Assembly (NCBI RefSeq): GCF_014779795.1 | Contig: NZ_JACXZS010000004.1 | Span: 124,001-188,000, forward strand | Direction: 5' to 3' | Source of the DNA: Microbacterium helvum | Lineage (GTDB): Bacteria > Actinomycetota > Actinomycetes > Actinomycetales > Microbacteriaceae | DNA length: 64,000 bases | Part shown: positions 26,972 to 36,796 of the stretch, piece after piece | Layout of the letters: the number at the start of each line of letters is the position of its first letter | How positions within the stretch are numbered: the first letter of the stretch is position 1 | Notes under the pieces: model-generated | The model's input: only the letters and a program-made list of their open reading frames with translations | What the model was told of the DNA's origin: nothing | Databases searched by the model: none | Position numbers and translations under genes: made by a program

Positions 26972-27532
26972 CTAACTCTCTTCTGTCGGATCATCCCCGC
27001 GTGAGCGGGGAACGTCTGGGGTGAAGTCCTGGAGCGCGGCCCATCGTGGATCGGCCGGCTGGCTCAGCTCTGCACCGGCATTCTCGGTCAGTCGCTCACC
27101 CGTGACCGGATCAAGGCCGGGGCAATCCGGCTGACATACCGGCTGAAATGGAAGCGACAGGACGACCGCTTCCCTGACCAGAGTTTCAAGATCCACGTGG
27201 TCGTCTTGAACCTCGAAGTCAGCTTCGTCCTCTCCAGGATACGCGAAAAGCTCCTGGAACTCGACTTGGAGCCCCTGGGTGATGTCGGTGAGGCAGCGAC
27301 CGCACACTCCGGTGTACTCCGTGTCGACCTCGCCCGACACGAGGATGCCCTCGTGCACGGACTCCAGTCGCACGTCGACAGCGACCTGCTCGCCCTCGGC
27401 GACCGAGACGAGACCCTCGCCCCATTTCTCGGGCGCCGGTACCTCGAAGGAGTGCTCGCGCATCTCGCCGGCACGATGCACGAGATCGCGGACCGGGATC
27501 GCGAACGGACCCGTCACATGCTTTCTGACCAC
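26972..27532 (-). CDS. YceD/DUF177 family protein
   Basis: The 186-residue protein carries the DUF177 pattern, including [19 protein letters not shown] with its CxxC and a second pair in [10 protein letters not shown]. The family always sits beside rpmF and is linked to 23S rRNA or L32 assembly. The GTG start has a TAGGCT box (27539-27544) exactly 6 nt upstream, so this appears to be the leaderless head of the yceD-rpmF-rnc-mutM operon. Confidence 0.9.
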   Translation of the reverse strand: MVRKHVTGPFAIPVRDLVHRAGEMREHSFEVPAPEKWGEGLVSVAEGEQVAVDVRLESVHEGILVSGEVDTEYTGVCGRCLTDITQGLQVEFQELFAYPGEDEADFEVQDDHVDLETLVREAVVLSLPFQPVCQPDCPGLDPVTGERLTENAGAELSQPADPRWAALQDFTPDVPRSRGDDPTEES

Positions 27533-27559
27533 GGAACAAGCCTAGCCGCGGGCGGGCGA

Positions 27560-28057
27560 TCAGATGCCGCGCGCCCCCGTGTCGAGGAACCGTGCGACGG
27601 CCGCCGGCACGTACGGCGACACGTCTCCACCGAGGGAGGCGACCTGGCGCACCAGCGAGCTGGAGACCAGCGCGTGGGCGGGATCCGGCAGCAGGAAAAC
27701 CGTCTCGACGTGCGCGAGATGACGGTTCACGATCGCCATCGGAGTCTCATAGGCCACGTCGACCTGCGATCGGATGCCCTTCACGAGCACGCCGGCGCCC
27801 ACGTCGGTCGCGTAGTCGACGAGCAGACCCATGCTCCACGACGCCACCACCACATCGCCTTCGATGGCGCTCTCGGCGATCGACTGCTCCAGCAGCGACT
27901 GCCGCTGTGCGATCGGGAGCATCGCCTCTTTGCCCGGGTTGTGCACCACCAGCACGTGCAGCTGGTCGTACAGCGACGCCGCCCGGCGGATGACATCGAG
28001 ATGACCGAGGGTCGGCGGATCGAACGATCCCGGGACGACGGCGATCCGGCTGCTCAT
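27560..28057 (-). CDS. coaD: Phosphopantetheine adenylyltransferase CoaD
   Basis: CoaD makes dephospho-CoA from 4'-phosphopantetheine and ATP. The 165-residue protein has [17 protein letters not shown] near residues 9-25 with the nucleotide-binding TxGH. It ends with the family segment [21 protein letters not shown] start at the ATG at 28057, because upstream in-frame codons lack family similarity and a TAGGCT box (28065-28070) lies 7 nt before this ATG. Confidence 0.95.
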   Translation of the reverse strand: MSSRIAVVPGSFDPPTLGHLDVIRRAASLYDQLHVLVVHNPGKEAMLPIAQRQSLLEQSIAESAIEGDVVVASWSMGLLVDYATDVGAGVLVKGIRSQVDVAYETPMAIVNRHLAHVETVFLLPDPAHALVSSSLVRQVASLGGDVSPYVPAAVARFLDTGARGI

Positions 28058-28097
28058 ACCGACCAGCCTACTGGCCGCGCTGGTGTGCTCCGACGCG

Positions 28098-30260
28098 TCA
28101 GTTCTTCGCGAGGGCGGCGCGTTCGGCCATGCCCACGCTGTGCTCCAGCGCGGCGGCGAGACCCGGGTGACGGTCCAGCGCAGGATCGTCGGCAAGCACG
28201 TGCTCGGCCGCGATACGCGCCTCTGCGATGATGTCGGCGTCCTTCACGACGCGCAGCAGGCGCAGCGACGAACGGGCTCCGGACTGCGCGTCACCCAGCA
28301 CATCGCCCTCACCGCGCAGCTCGAGATCGACCTCGGCCAGAGCGAAGCCGTCGAGTGTCGAGGCGACGGCATCGACGCGGTCGCGCGCCGGCGAGCCCTG
28401 CGGCGCCTCGGTGACGAGCAGGCACAGCCCCGGGAGGCCCCCGCGACCGACACGTCCGCGCAGCTGATGCAGCTGCGAGACGCCGAACCGGTCGGCTTCG
28501 AGGATCGCCATCGTCGACGCGTTGGGAACATCCACGCCCACCTCGACGACCGTGGTGGCCACCAGCACGTCGACGTCGCCGCGGGCGAACGCCTGCATGA
28601 CGGCATCCTTCTCATCCGACGGCATCTTGCCGTGCAGGATCTGCACGCGGATGTCTGAGAAAGAGGGATGTCGCGACAGCAGGTCGGCGACCTGCACGAC
28701 ACCCCAGCGGGTGCGAGGGGCCTCTCCTGCCGTATCGCCCGCGGGCTCGTCGGCGGTGTCGTCCTTGGTGAGCGCTTCGGCGTCGATGGCAGCGCAGACC
28801 ACGAACGCCTGCCGGCCCTGCGCCACCTCTTCGGCGATGCGCTCCCAGACGCGGCCGAACCACCCGGGCTTCTCGGCGAGCGGCGCGACGAACGTCTCGA
28901 TCGCGGCACGGCCCGCCGGCATGGTGCGGATCGTCGACACATCGAGATCACCGAACACCGTCATCGCGACGGTGCGCGGGATCGGCGTCGCGGTGAGCAC
29001 GAGAGCGTGCGGCGCAGACCCTTTCGCGCGCAGCGACTCGCGCTGCTCGACCCCGAAGCGGTGCTGCTCGTCGACCACCACCAGCCCGAGGTCGGCGAAC
29101 GTCGTGCTCTCGCTCAACAGCGCGTGGGTGCCCACCACGATGCGCGCCTGGCCCGACGCCGCGCGCAGCGCCGCTTTGCGTCGCTCCGCGGCCGGCAGCT
29201 GGCCGGTGAGCAGGGTCGGCATGAGCTCCGGCGCGAGCTGCGGGCCGAGCATGCGGTCGATGGAGCGCACGTGCTGCGCCGCGAGCACCTCGGTCGGCGC
29301 GATCAGCGCGGACTGCCCGCCGTCCTGCGCGACCTGCAGCATGGCGCGCAGCGCGACGAGCGTCTTGCCCGAACCGACCTCGCCCTGCACCAGCCGGTTC
29401 ATGGGCCAGTCGCCCTGCAGGTCCCGCCGGATCTGGTCGCCGACGTCCACCTGGTCCGGAGTGAGCGGAAAGGGCAGCGCGGCGTCGAACCGCTCCAGGA
29501 GCGTGCCCGGGATGCGACGGGTGGCCGACATCGCGCGGACGAAGGCGCGCTGCTGCAGCAGCGCGACCTGCAGCACGAAGGCCTCTTGCATGCGCAGCGT
29601 CGCCCGCGCCTGGTCGATCTCTTCGAAGTGCTGGGGGCGGTGGATCCGCTCCAGCGCGGTCCGGGCATCGAGAAGGTCGTGCCGTGCCCGCACCTCCGGC
29701 GGGAGGGGCTCGGGGATCTCTCCCAGACCGTCCAGCACGAGCTCGACCGTCTTCTGCAGCTGCCAGCTCGCGACGGTGCTCGTGGCAGGATAGATCGGGA
29801 TCGGCAGATGCACGTTCTCGGCCGCTTTGAGCCGTGCCGCGTCTTCGTCCTCGAACAGCTCGTAGTCGGGATGCGTGAGCTGCTGGGCACCGCGATACAC
29901 CCCGACCTTGCCCGCGAAGATGCCCTGCCGGCCGGGTCTCAGATCGCGCACGCGCCAGGACTGGTTGAAGAACGTCAGGGACATCTCGCCGTTGCCGTCG
30001 CTGATGACGACTTCGAGCAGCGAGCCGTTGCGGTTCTTCATGCGTCGCTCGTTGACCCGACGGACCTCGGCGACGATCGTGACGGGCTCGCCGATCGGCA
30101 GCGTCGAGATCGGTGTCAGCTCGCCGCGGCGCGCGTACCGGCGAGGGTAGTGGACGAGCAGGTCGCCCACCGTGGTCATGCCGAAAGCCCGCTCCAGTGC
30201 GGCCGCCGTCTTGCCGCCGATCGCGCCGCCCAGACGCGTATCGAGGCTGAAGGACGTCAT
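28098..30260 (-). CDS. recG: ATP-dependent DNA helicase RecG
   Basis: RecG remodels stalled replication forks and Holliday junctions. The 720-residue protein has the N-terminal wedge (OB) domain, then helicase motifs I (GEVGSGKT), II (DEQHRFG), III (TATPIPRT) and VI ([10 protein letters not shown]). Length is normal. A TAGCCT box (30267-30272) lies 6 nt before the ATG. Confidence 0.96.
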   Translation of the reverse strand: MTSFSLDTRLGGAIGGKTAAALERAFGMTTVGDLLVHYPRRYARRGELTPISTLPIGEPVTIVAEVRRVNERRMKNRNGSLLEVVISDGNGEMSLTFFNQSWRVRDLRPGRQGIFAGKVGVYRGAQQLTHPDYELFEDEDAARLKAAENVHLPIPIYPATSTVASWQLQKTVELVLDGLGEIPEPLPPEVRARHDLLDARTALERIHRPQHFEEIDQARATLRMQEAFVLQVALLQQRAFVRAMSATRRIPGTLLERFDAALPFPLTPDQVDVGDQIRRDLQGDWPMNRLVQGEVGSGKTLVALRAMLQVAQDGGQSALIAPTEVLAAQHVRSIDRMLGPQLAPELMPTLLTGQLPAAERRKAALRAASGQARIVVGTHALLSESTTFADLGLVVVDEQHRFGVEQRESLRAKGSAPHALVLTATPIPRTVAMTVFGDLDVSTIRTMPAGRAAIETFVAPLAEKPGWFGRVWERIAEEVAQGRQAFVVCAAIDAEALTKDDTADEPAGDTAGEAPRTRWGVVQVADLLSRHPSFSDIRVQILHGKMPSDEKDAVMQAFARGDVDVLVATTVVEVGVDVPNASTMAILEADRFGVSQLHQLRGRVGRGGLPGLCLLVTEAPQGSPARDRVDAVASTLDGFALAEVDLELRGEGDVLGDAQSGARSSLRLLRVVKDADIIAEARIAAEHVLADDPALDRHPGLAAALEHSVGMAERAALAKN

Positions 30261-30349
30261 TCCCCGAGGCTATCGCGGGGTTCCGACCTGCGGCGACGCG
30301 GACCCCGCCCGCGTCGCCCGCGAACGCGGTGCCCGGCTATCGTGAGGGG

Positions 30350-30910
30350 GTGACGCGCATCATCGCGGGCCGCGCCGGCTCGCTCGGCCTCGACGTTCCC
30401 GATGCGGGCACGCGCCCCACCAGCGACCGGGTGCGGGAGTCACTGTTCGGTGCGCTGGAGTCGGCCGATGCGATACGGGGAGCAGCGGTCCTGGACCTGT
30501 ACGCCGGCTCGGGTGCGCTCGGTCTGGAGGCCGCCAGCCGCGGTGCGGCATCCGTCGACCTGGTCGAGAAGGCGCCGCGCGCGGCGACCGTCGCCCAGCG
30601 CAACGCGGGCCGGGTCGCCAAGGCGATCGGCGCCGGCGTCGTCGTCCGCGTGCACCGATCGAGCGCCGACGCGTATCTGCGCACGGCGCCCGGACCGTTC
30701 GACCTGGTGTTCCTGGACCCGCCGTACGACGTGGGCGAGACCGAGCTCGCGGCGACGCTCGCCCTGGTCGCGCCGCTCGTCGCCGACGGCGGCCACGTCG
30801 TCATCGAGCGCGCCTCGCGCTCGCCCCAGCCTGTCCTGCCCGACGGGCTCGTGGCCTCACGGTCGAAGCGCTACGGAGACACCACGCTCTGGTGGGCGAC
30901 CACGGCCTGA
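30350..30910 (+). CDS. rsmD: 16S rRNA (guanine966-N2)-methyltransferase RsmD
   Basis: The 186-residue SAM methyltransferase shows MTRIIAGRAGS, RPTSDRVRESLFGAL, the SAM site VLDLYAGSGALGLEA, and the catalytic motif FLDPPYDVG. The GTG start at 30350 has a TATCGT box 6 nt upstream, and the spacer GAGGGG could also act as a ribosome site. It is divergent from recG. Its last 40 nt overlap the convergent serine hydrolase gene. Pairing with coaD and recG is usual. Confidence 0.94.
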   Translation: MTRIIAGRAGSLGLDVPDAGTRPTSDRVRESLFGALESADAIRGAAVLDLYAGSGALGLEAASRGAASVDLVEKAPRAATVAQRNAGRVAKAIGAGVVVRVHRSSADAYLRTAPGPFDLVFLDPPYDVGETELAATLALVAPLVADGGHVVIERASRSPQPVLPDGLVASRSKRYGDTTLWWATTA

Positions 30911-32274
30911 GTCGCGTCGCCTGCCCACACGTCGGTGCCATCGAAGCCGACATCCTGCGTGATCGTGAGCCGCCCGGTGCTCTCCAGCACCAGCCGGAGC
31001 GTGGCGGCGTCGCCCAGCAGACGCAGCTCGGCTGCGAACTCGTCGCCGTTCCAGCCCCCGCCGACGGCGACGCGGTCGCCGTACCAGAACCGGTCTGCCG
31101 ACGGGTCGGCCGGGAACACCGCGACCGTCCACTCCCCCGGCACGAAGGGCAGCTCGTGATCGTCGACCTCGAGCACTCCGCCCGAGATGCGCAGCCGCCG
31201 CAGCGGACCGCCCTCGTACGCGTACTCGACCGCCTCGTCGCGGATCTCGCCGCCGGGTGCAGCGATCGGCACGGTCGGGACGATGAGCGCGGTTCCGCCA
31301 CCGACGGCGTCCGCCGGCGCCACACCTGACGACGACACCGCGTCGAAGGCCGGGAGCAGCTCGGCCCAGAGCGCGTCCAGCGGCAGCTGCATGTCGGGCA
31401 GGCCCCCGGTGATCGCCACGACGGCGTCGTGCTCGGGCATCACCACGACGTACTGCCCGAATGCGCCGTCGCCACGGTAGGCCCCGTGCCGGCACTGCCA
31501 GAACTGGAAGCCGTAGCCCTGGTTCCAGTCCGATTCGCCAGGATCGTTGGCGACCTGCCACGCCGTCGCCTCGTCGATCCATCCCGCGGGCACCAGCTGC
31601 CGGCCCTTCCAGCTGCCGCGCTGCAGCAGCAGCTGGCCGAACGCCGCCAGCTCCTCGGGCCTGATCGACAGGCCGAAGCCGCCGGCATCCACTCCCGACG
31701 GGCTCTGCAGCCACGCCGGATCGACGAAGCCGAGCGGTTCGAACAGCCGCGGACGCAGGTAGTCGAGCAGCCGCTCGCCGGTGCGCGTCTGGACGATGAG
31801 CGACAGCAGATAGGTCGCGGGCGTGTTGTACATCCAGTGCGTGCCGGGTGCGTGGACGAGCTCGGCGGCGAGCGTGTCGCGCGCCCAGTCCCCCTGCCAC
31901 AGCTCGACCTCGGAGGTATGACCCGTGGTCATCGTGAGCAGGTGCCGCACGCGCAGCTGCGCGAGATGCTCCGACGGCTCTGTCGGGGCGGCATCGGGCA
32001 CCAGATCGATCACCCTGTCGTCGAGCCCGAACCGCCCCTCGTCGATCGCGAGCCCCACCGCCAGCGAGGTGAAGCTCTTGCTGACCGAGTACATCGCCGT
32101 CGGCTCGTCGCGCTCGTACGGTGCCCACGTCGCCTCGGCGACGACGTGCCCGTGCCGCACGACGGTCAGGGTGTGGAGGTGAGAGATGCCGCCGAGCGCG
32201 GCCACGAGGCGCTCGATCGCCGCCGTCGGGATGCCCTGCTGCTCCGGCGCGGATCGAGGAAGAAGTTCGGTCAC
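30871..32274 (-). CDS. Serine hydrolase of the beta-lactamase/class C family
   Basis: The 467-residue protein has the nucleophile motif SVSK (MYSVSKSFTSLAVG) near residue 70 and a YNT element (HWMYNTPATYL), as in AmpC-like esterases and peptidases. The last 150 residues form a separate beta-rich domain. No signal peptide is visible from the chosen start, so it is probably cytoplasmic. I choose the GTG at 32274 because a TACGGT box (32281-32286) lies 6 nt upstream; longer in-frame readings run into thiL and lack family sequence. The substrate is unknown. Its tail overlaps rsmD by 40 nt on the other strand. Confidence 0.82.
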   Translation of the reverse strand: MTELLPRSAPEQQGIPTAAIERLVAALGGISHLHTLTVVRHGHVVAEATWAPYERDEPTAMYSVSKSFTSLAVGLAIDEGRFGLDDRVIDLVPDAAPTEPSEHLAQLRVRHLLTMTTGHTSEVELWQGDWARDTLAAELVHAPGTHWMYNTPATYLLSLIVQTRTGERLLDYLRPRLFEPLGFVDPAWLQSPSGVDAGGFGLSIRPEELAAFGQLLLQRGSWKGRQLVPAGWIDEATAWQVANDPGESDWNQGYGFQFWQCRHGAYRGDGAFGQYVVVMPEHDAVVAITGGLPDMQLPLDALWAELLPAFDAVSSSGVAPADAVGGGTALIVPTVPIAAPGGEIRDEAVEYAYEGGPLRRLRISGGVLEVDDHELPFVPGEWTVAVFPADPSADRFWYGDRVAVGGGWNGDEFAAELRLLGDAATLRLVLESTGRLTITQDVGFDGTDVWAGDATQAVVAHQSVVSP

Positions 32275-32335
32275 TCCGTCACCGTAGCGGGCGAGGGCGA
32301 CATCGGTGGCGCAGCCGATCCTCCGGCGCCGGGAC

Positions 32336-33331
32336 TCAGCCGGTGCGCGCGTCCCAATCGCGGTAGGGGTCCCAGCCGGCGCGGCCCTCGTAGCGCGCGC
32401 CGTCGACGAGCACCGGGTCGGGGCCTTGCGCCCGCACACGGCCGATCCGGCGGAATCCCGCAGGCAGCGGCCGGTCGTGCGGGAAGGTCGCCAGCAGAGC
32501 GTGGTCCTCGCCGCCCGTCAGCGCAGAGCGCGGGTCGTCGCCGAGCGCAGCGGTCTCCAGCGCGATGCAGACGCCGGATGCCGCAGCCATCCGCGACGCG
32601 TCCAGCAGAAGCCCGTCCGACACGTCCATCATCGCCGTCGCGCCCTCGTCGCACGCGACCGGGCCGAGCGCCACCGGGGGCGCCGGACGCAGCTGCGCGG
32701 CGAGGTCGTCGCGCTCGGCCGGGGCCAGGACGCTCTCGTCGACGGGGACCGGCAAGTGGGCGGCATCCGTGAACCGTTCGAACAGCACACGCAGACCGCG
32801 CGCCGCCCGTCCCAGCTCTCCCGCGACCGCGACGACGTCGCCGGGGCGCGCACCCGAGCGCAGCACGGGCGTGCGACCGGCGAGCGCACCCAGCGCCGTC
32901 ACCGCCACGGTGAGCGTGTCCGAGACGGTGAGGTCGCCGCCCTCCACCCGACAGCCGGGTGCGAGCTCGCGGCACGCGGCGCGCAGGCCGTCGGCGATGC
33001 CGGTCACGAACGAGAGCCGTGTGGAGTCGGGCATCGCCAGCGCGACGAGCAGCGCCGTGGGCGTGGCACCCATGGCGGCGACGTCGGCGAGGTTCACAGC
33101 CGCGGCCTTGTAGCCGAGGTCGTACGCGCTCGTCCACGCGAGGCGGAAGTCCGGTCCGTGCACGAGCGTGTCCACGGTGGCGACCACGCGCCCGTCGGCG
33201 GCGGCGATGACGGCTGCGTCGTCTCCGGGGCCGACCAGTGCGTTCGACGCGCCCAGCCTGTCGAGGATGCTCCGAAGAATCGCCCCCTCGCTGAGCTCCC
33301 CCACCGTCGGATCCGCGTGCTCGTCGACCAT
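32336..33331 (-). CDS. thiL: Thiamine-monophosphate kinase ThiL
   Basis: ThiL phosphorylates thiamine monophosphate to the active diphosphate. The 331-residue protein shows GPGDDAAVI, DTLVHGPDFRLAWTSAYDLG, NLADVAAMGATPTALL and VEGGDLTVSD, which are standard PurM-like family motifs. A TACCGT box (33338-33343) is 6 nt before the ATG. It is divergent from the DUF3515 gene, a common neighbour in this family. Confidence 0.95.
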   Translation of the reverse strand: MVDEHADPTVGELSEGAILRSILDRLGASNALVGPGDDAAVIAAADGRVVATVDTLVHGPDFRLAWTSAYDLGYKAAAVNLADVAAMGATPTALLVALAMPDSTRLSFVTGIADGLRAACRELAPGCRVEGGDLTVSDTLTVAVTALGALAGRTPVLRSGARPGDVVAVAGELGRAARGLRVLFERFTDAAHLPVPVDESVLAPAERDDLAAQLRPAPPVALGPVACDEGATAMMDVSDGLLLDASRMAAASGVCIALETAALGDDPRSALTGGEDHALLATFPHDRPLPAGFRRIGRVRAQGPDPVLVDGARYEGRAGWDPYRDWDARTG

Positions 33332-33389
33332 CCGTCCACGGTACCGTCGTGGGTCCGGGATGCCGTCACGCCGGGGTTAGCCTGGAACA

Positions 33390-33893
33390 GTGCGTCTGAT
33401 CCCCTCCCTGGCCGCCGCCGGACTCGTCGTCGTCGCGACGGTCGGCCTCGCGGGCTGCTCGACGACCGTCGACATGGTTCCGGCGGAGGACGCCAACGAC
33501 CCGGCGTGCGCCGAAGTGAGCGTGCGACTGCCCGGCTCGGTCGACGGGCAGTCCCGGATCTGGACCGACGCCCAGGCGACTGGCGCGTGGGGCAACGACG
33601 GGTCGGCCATCCTGCTGCGCTGCGGTGTCGCGGCACCCGGGCCGACCGAGGCGAAGTGCATCACCCTCGGCGGCGTCGACTGGGTCGTCGACGAGACGCA
33701 GGCGCCGAAGTATCTCGTCACCACGTACGGGCGTGAACCCGCCGTCGAGGTGTTCATCGACAACGAGGCGGTCTCGCCCAACGAGGCACTCACCCAGCTG
33801 GGCGAACGAGTCGTGCAGAACGCCACGACCAGCGTCTCGGCCTGCACCAACACCGAGACGCTGCTCGAGGACGCGACCGCCGACAACGGCTGA
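33390..33893 (+). CDS. DUF3515 lipoprotein
   Basis: The 167-residue protein has a lipobox signal (VVVATVGLAGC, lipid-modified Cys near residue 23). Its mature domain carries the DUF3515 features GSAILLRCGV and the paired cysteines further on (AKCITLGGVDW, SACTNTE). The function is unknown; the gene is typically near thiL and ddl. The GTG start has a TAGCCT box (33378-33383) exactly 6 nt upstream. Confidence 0.85.
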   Translation: MRLIPSLAAAGLVVVATVGLAGCSTTVDMVPAEDANDPACAEVSVRLPGSVDGQSRIWTDAQATGAWGNDGSAILLRCGVAAPGPTEAKCITLGGVDWVVDETQAPKYLVTTYGREPAVEVFIDNEAVSPNEALTQLGERVVQNATTSVSACTNTETLLEDATADNG

Positions 33894-33910
33894 CGCGTCC
33901 CCCGCGGCCG

Positions 33911-35002
33911 TCAGGCGGCGCGCTCCAGCGCCGTGTCGATGAGCTCCGTGATCAGCTCGGGGTAGGTCATGCCCGACGCGAGCCAGCACTTCGGGAACAT
34001 CGAGATCGGCGTGAAGCCGGGCATCGTGTTCAGCTCGTTGACGTACAGGCCGTCGGCCGTGAGGAAGAAGTCGACGCGCGCGAGCCCGCGGCCGTCCACC
34101 GCGTCGAACGCGCGGACGCCGAGGTCCTGGATCGCCGCGATCTCGGCGGCCGTCAGATCGGCCGGGCACACGACGTCCGCCCCGTCGCCCCCGAGGTACT
34201 TGCCCTCGAAGTCGTAGAACTCCCGCGTCGTGAGCACGATCTCACCGGGGAGCGATGCCCGTGCGCCGGCGCCGCCGCGCCCTTCGAGCACGGCCACCTC
34301 GACCTCGCGGCCGACGATGGCGGACTCGATGAGCACCTTGTCGTCCTCGGCGAACGCCAGCGCGAGTGCGCCGTCCAGCTCGGACGCCTCGTGGACCTTC
34401 GAGACGCCCACGCTCGACCCCGCGCGCGCGGGCTTGACGAACGTCGGCTCACCCAGGGCCGCGGCATCCACCCGCACTCCCTCGGGATCGCTCTCCCAGC
34501 GGGCGCGCGTGACCGTCACCCACGGCGACACCGGCACGCCGGCGGCCGCGAGGACGATCTTCATGAAGTGCTTGTCCATGCACAGCGCCGAGTCGAGCAC
34601 CCCGCCGCCCGCGTACGGGATGCCCAGCGTGTCGAAGAAGCCCTGGACGGTGCCGTCCTCGCCGTGCAGGCCGTGCAGGATCGGCAGCACGACGTCGAGA
34701 CGGCCGAGGTCGTCGACCGTGCCGTCGGCGCGGCGCACGCGCAGCGTGCGATCCGCGCCGCCCTCGGGCCACACGACCCGCGAGCCGTTGTCGATCACCT
34801 CGGGAAGGCGGTCGGCGTCGAGCGCGAACTTGTCGGGATCGTCGTCCTCGAGGACGAACACGCCGTCGCGGGTGATGCCGATCGGGATCACCCGGTAGCG
34901 GTCACGGTCGATCGCCCGCAGCACCCCGCCCGCCGTTGCGGAACTGATCGAGTGCTCGCTGGATCGACCGCCAAAGAGCACCGCCACCGCCGGCTTGTCC
35001 AT
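33911..35002 (-). CDS. ddl: D-alanine--D-alanine ligase
   Basis: Ddl makes the D-Ala-D-Ala dipeptide for peptidoglycan. The 363-residue ATP-grasp enzyme starts with the conserved VLFGGRSSEHSIS, so its ATG at 35002 is firm. It has GIPYAGGGVLDSALCMDKHF, KPARAGSSVGVSKV and the metal site DFFLTADGLYVNELNTMPGF. Ribosome site GGGGGAGAGG precedes the ATG. Its first 101 nt are also read in another frame as the end of gpsA. Confidence 0.95.
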   Translation of the reverse strand: MDKPAVAVLFGGRSSEHSISSATAGGVLRAIDRDRYRVIPIGITRDGVFVLEDDDPDKFALDADRLPEVIDNGSRVVWPEGGADRTLRVRRADGTVDDLGRLDVVLPILHGLHGEDGTVQGFFDTLGIPYAGGGVLDSALCMDKHFMKIVLAAAGVPVSPWVTVTRARWESDPEGVRVDAAALGEPTFVKPARAGSSVGVSKVHEASELDGALALAFAEDDKVLIESAIVGREVEVAVLEGRGGAGARASLPGEIVLTTREFYDFEGKYLGGDGADVVCPADLTAAEIAAIQDLGVRAFDAVDGRGLARVDFFLTADGLYVNELNTMPGFTPISMFPKCWLASGMTYPELITELIDTALERAA

Positions 35003-36038
35003 TCTGCGTCCTCTCCCCCTGAGGGGTGTCGTCGTCTGTCGTCAGGTGGGGCGCGATGTCCCGAGGGTTCATGGTGCCGTCGAGCACCATCTTGACCTGC
35101 TCGACGATCGGCATCTGCACGCCGACCTCGCGCGCCAGCTGCAGGATGGGCGCGACCGATGCGAGCCCCTCCGCCGTCTGGTTCATCTGCTTGACCACGT
35201 CGTCGAAGCGGTAGCCCTGGCCGAGCAGGCGCCCGGCGGTGTTGTTGCGGCTGAGGGGCGACTGGCACGTCGCGATGAGGTCGCCCAGGCCCGCGAGGCC
35301 CTGCAGCGTCTCGGGCTGCGCGCCGAACGCGACGGCGAAGTCGGTCATCTCGACGAGGCCGCGGGTGATGATCGACGCCTTGGTGTTCTCGCCGTAGCCC
35401 ACGCCGTCGACGATGCCGATCGCGACGGCGATGAGATTCTTGAGCACGCCGCCGAACTCCGTGCCGATGACATCGGTGTTGACGAACGTGCGGAAGTAGC
35501 CGTTGCGCGCGCGGCGGGCGACCGCATCAGCCGTCTCTTGACTCGTCGAGGCGATCACCGCAGCGGTCGGCTGTTCGCGGGCGATCTCGAGCGCGAGGTT
35601 GGGGCCGGAGGCCACCGCGATGCGCGCCGGGTCGCAGCCGAGCTCCTGTTCGATGACCTGACTCATGCGCAGGCCCGTCCGCCGCTCGACGCCCTTCATG
35701 AGCGACACGATCGGCACGTCCGTCTTGGCGATCAGGGGGCGCACGGCCTTGAGGTTCTGCCGCACCGCCTGGCTCGGGATCGACAGGTAGACCTGCTCCG
35801 CACCCTCGAGAGCTTCGGACAGGTGGTGCGTCGCGTGCATGTCGCGGGGCAGGTTGATGCCGGGAAGGTACTCGCTGTTGCGCTTGCCCTCCTGGATCTC
35901 GGTCGCGAGCTCCGGACGGCGCGCCCACATGGTGACATGCGCGCCACCGTCGGCAAGGATCTTGCCGAACGTCGTGCCCCAGCTTCCGGCGCCGACGACG
36001 GCGACCCGCGGGCGCGTGGAATCCTGCCTACGACTCAA
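34902..36038 (-). CDS. gpsA: Glycerol-3-phosphate dehydrogenase [NAD(P)+] GpsA
   Basis: GpsA makes sn-glycerol-3-phosphate for phospholipids. The 378-residue protein has the dinucleotide site VAVVGAGSWGTTFGK, SLMKGVE, and the catalytic segment KNLIAVAIGIVDGVGYGENTKA. The core ends near MNPRDIAPHL. About 50 low-complexity residues follow, the last 33 read out of frame over the ddl start. I choose the TTG at 36038, overlapping the plsC stop by 11 nt, because no ATG or GTG lies before the conserved N-terminus. Confidence 0.9.
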   Translation of the reverse strand: MSRRQDSTRPRVAVVGAGSWGTTFGKILADGGAHVTMWARRPELATEIQEGKRNSEYLPGINLPRDMHATHHLSEALEGAEQVYLSIPSQAVRQNLKAVRPLIAKTDVPIVSLMKGVERRTGLRMSQVIEQELGCDPARIAVASGPNLALEIAREQPTAAVIASTSQETADAVARRARNGYFRTFVNTDVIGTEFGGVLKNLIAVAIGIVDGVGYGENTKASIITRGLVEMTDFAVAFGAQPETLQGLAGLGDLIATCQSPLSRNNTAGRLLGQGYRFDDVVKQMNQTAEGLASVAPILQLAREVGVQMPIVEQVKMVLDGTMNPRDIAPHLTTDDDTPQGERTQNGQAGGGGALWRSIQRALDQFRNGGRGAAGDRP

Positions 36039-36792
36039 GGCGACCCGTCTCCTTCTGCCCGTGGTCGGCGGGATTCCAGCGGGTCGCGGGCGCAGGCTCG
36101 CCACGCAGCCGTGACAGCAGCCCTGCGATGTCGGCCATGACGACGTCGGTGGCTGCGACGAGCGCCGTCTGCGACGCGGCCGCATCGGTGTACGCCGACA
36201 GATCGACGGGATCGCCCACGATCACACGCACCCGGCGGCGCAACGGCCACAGCTTGAGCTTGCCGTAGCGCGGCAGGACCTGCTGCGCGCCCCACTGCGC
36301 CATCGGGATGACGGGGATGCCGCCGGCCAGCGCGAGGCGGACCGCACCGGTCTTGCCGCGCATGGGCCACAGCTCAGGCTCGCGCGTGAGCGAGCCTTCG
36401 GGGTACACGATGACGCCGCGCCCGTGGCGCACCAGCGTCTCGGACGACTCGAGCGTGGCACGGGCGGCCGCAGTGGAGGTCGCCCGCGACACGGGCACCA
36501 TCCCCGTGCGACGCAGCACCCAGCCGAGGACGGGGACGCGGAAGAGGCTCTCCTTCGCCATGAACCGGGGAGCGCGGCCCAGGCGCCACACGGCGACGGC
36601 GACCACGAGCGGGTCGATCTCGCTCACGTGGTTGGGCGCCAGCACGAAGGCGCCGTCGCGGGGCAGCTTCTCGCCGCCCTCGATCTCGATCTTGAAGATC
36701 AGACCCACGAGCGGCACGACGATGGCGGCAAGCGGCCAGAAGATGCTCGGACGCGTCTTCTCGCGGGAAGCGCGCGGTCGACGGGGGCTCAA
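36028..36792 (-). CDS. plsC: 1-acylglycerol-3-phosphate O-acyltransferase (PlsC family)
   Basis: The enzyme acylates lysophosphatidate in the membrane. The 254-residue protein has an N-terminal membrane segment (WPLAAIVVPLVGLIF), the HX4D catalytic motif in NHVSEIDPLV, and the substrate motif VYPEGSLTREPE. The most plausible start is the TTG at 36792, four nt after the murA stop; longer readings in this frame overlap murA and have no family sequence. It feeds phosphatidate synthesis together with gpsA. Confidence 0.9.
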   Translation of the reverse strand: MSPRRPRASREKTRPSIFWPLAAIVVPLVGLIFKIEIEGGEKLPRDGAFVLAPNHVSEIDPLVVAVAVWRLGRAPRFMAKESLFRVPVLGWVLRRTGMVPVSRATSTAAARATLESSETLVRHGRGVIVYPEGSLTREPELWPMRGKTGAVRLALAGGIPVIPMAQWGAQQVLPRYGKLKLWPLRRRVRVIVGDPVDLSAYTDAAASQTALVAATDVVMADIAGLLSRLRGEPAPATRWNPADHGQKETGRLES

Positions 36793-36796
36793 CGCG

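Noticed and set aside
32275..32439. N-terminal extension of the serine hydrolase
   Set aside because: It lies inside the end of thiL, has no family sequence and is upstream of a well-placed TACGGT box.
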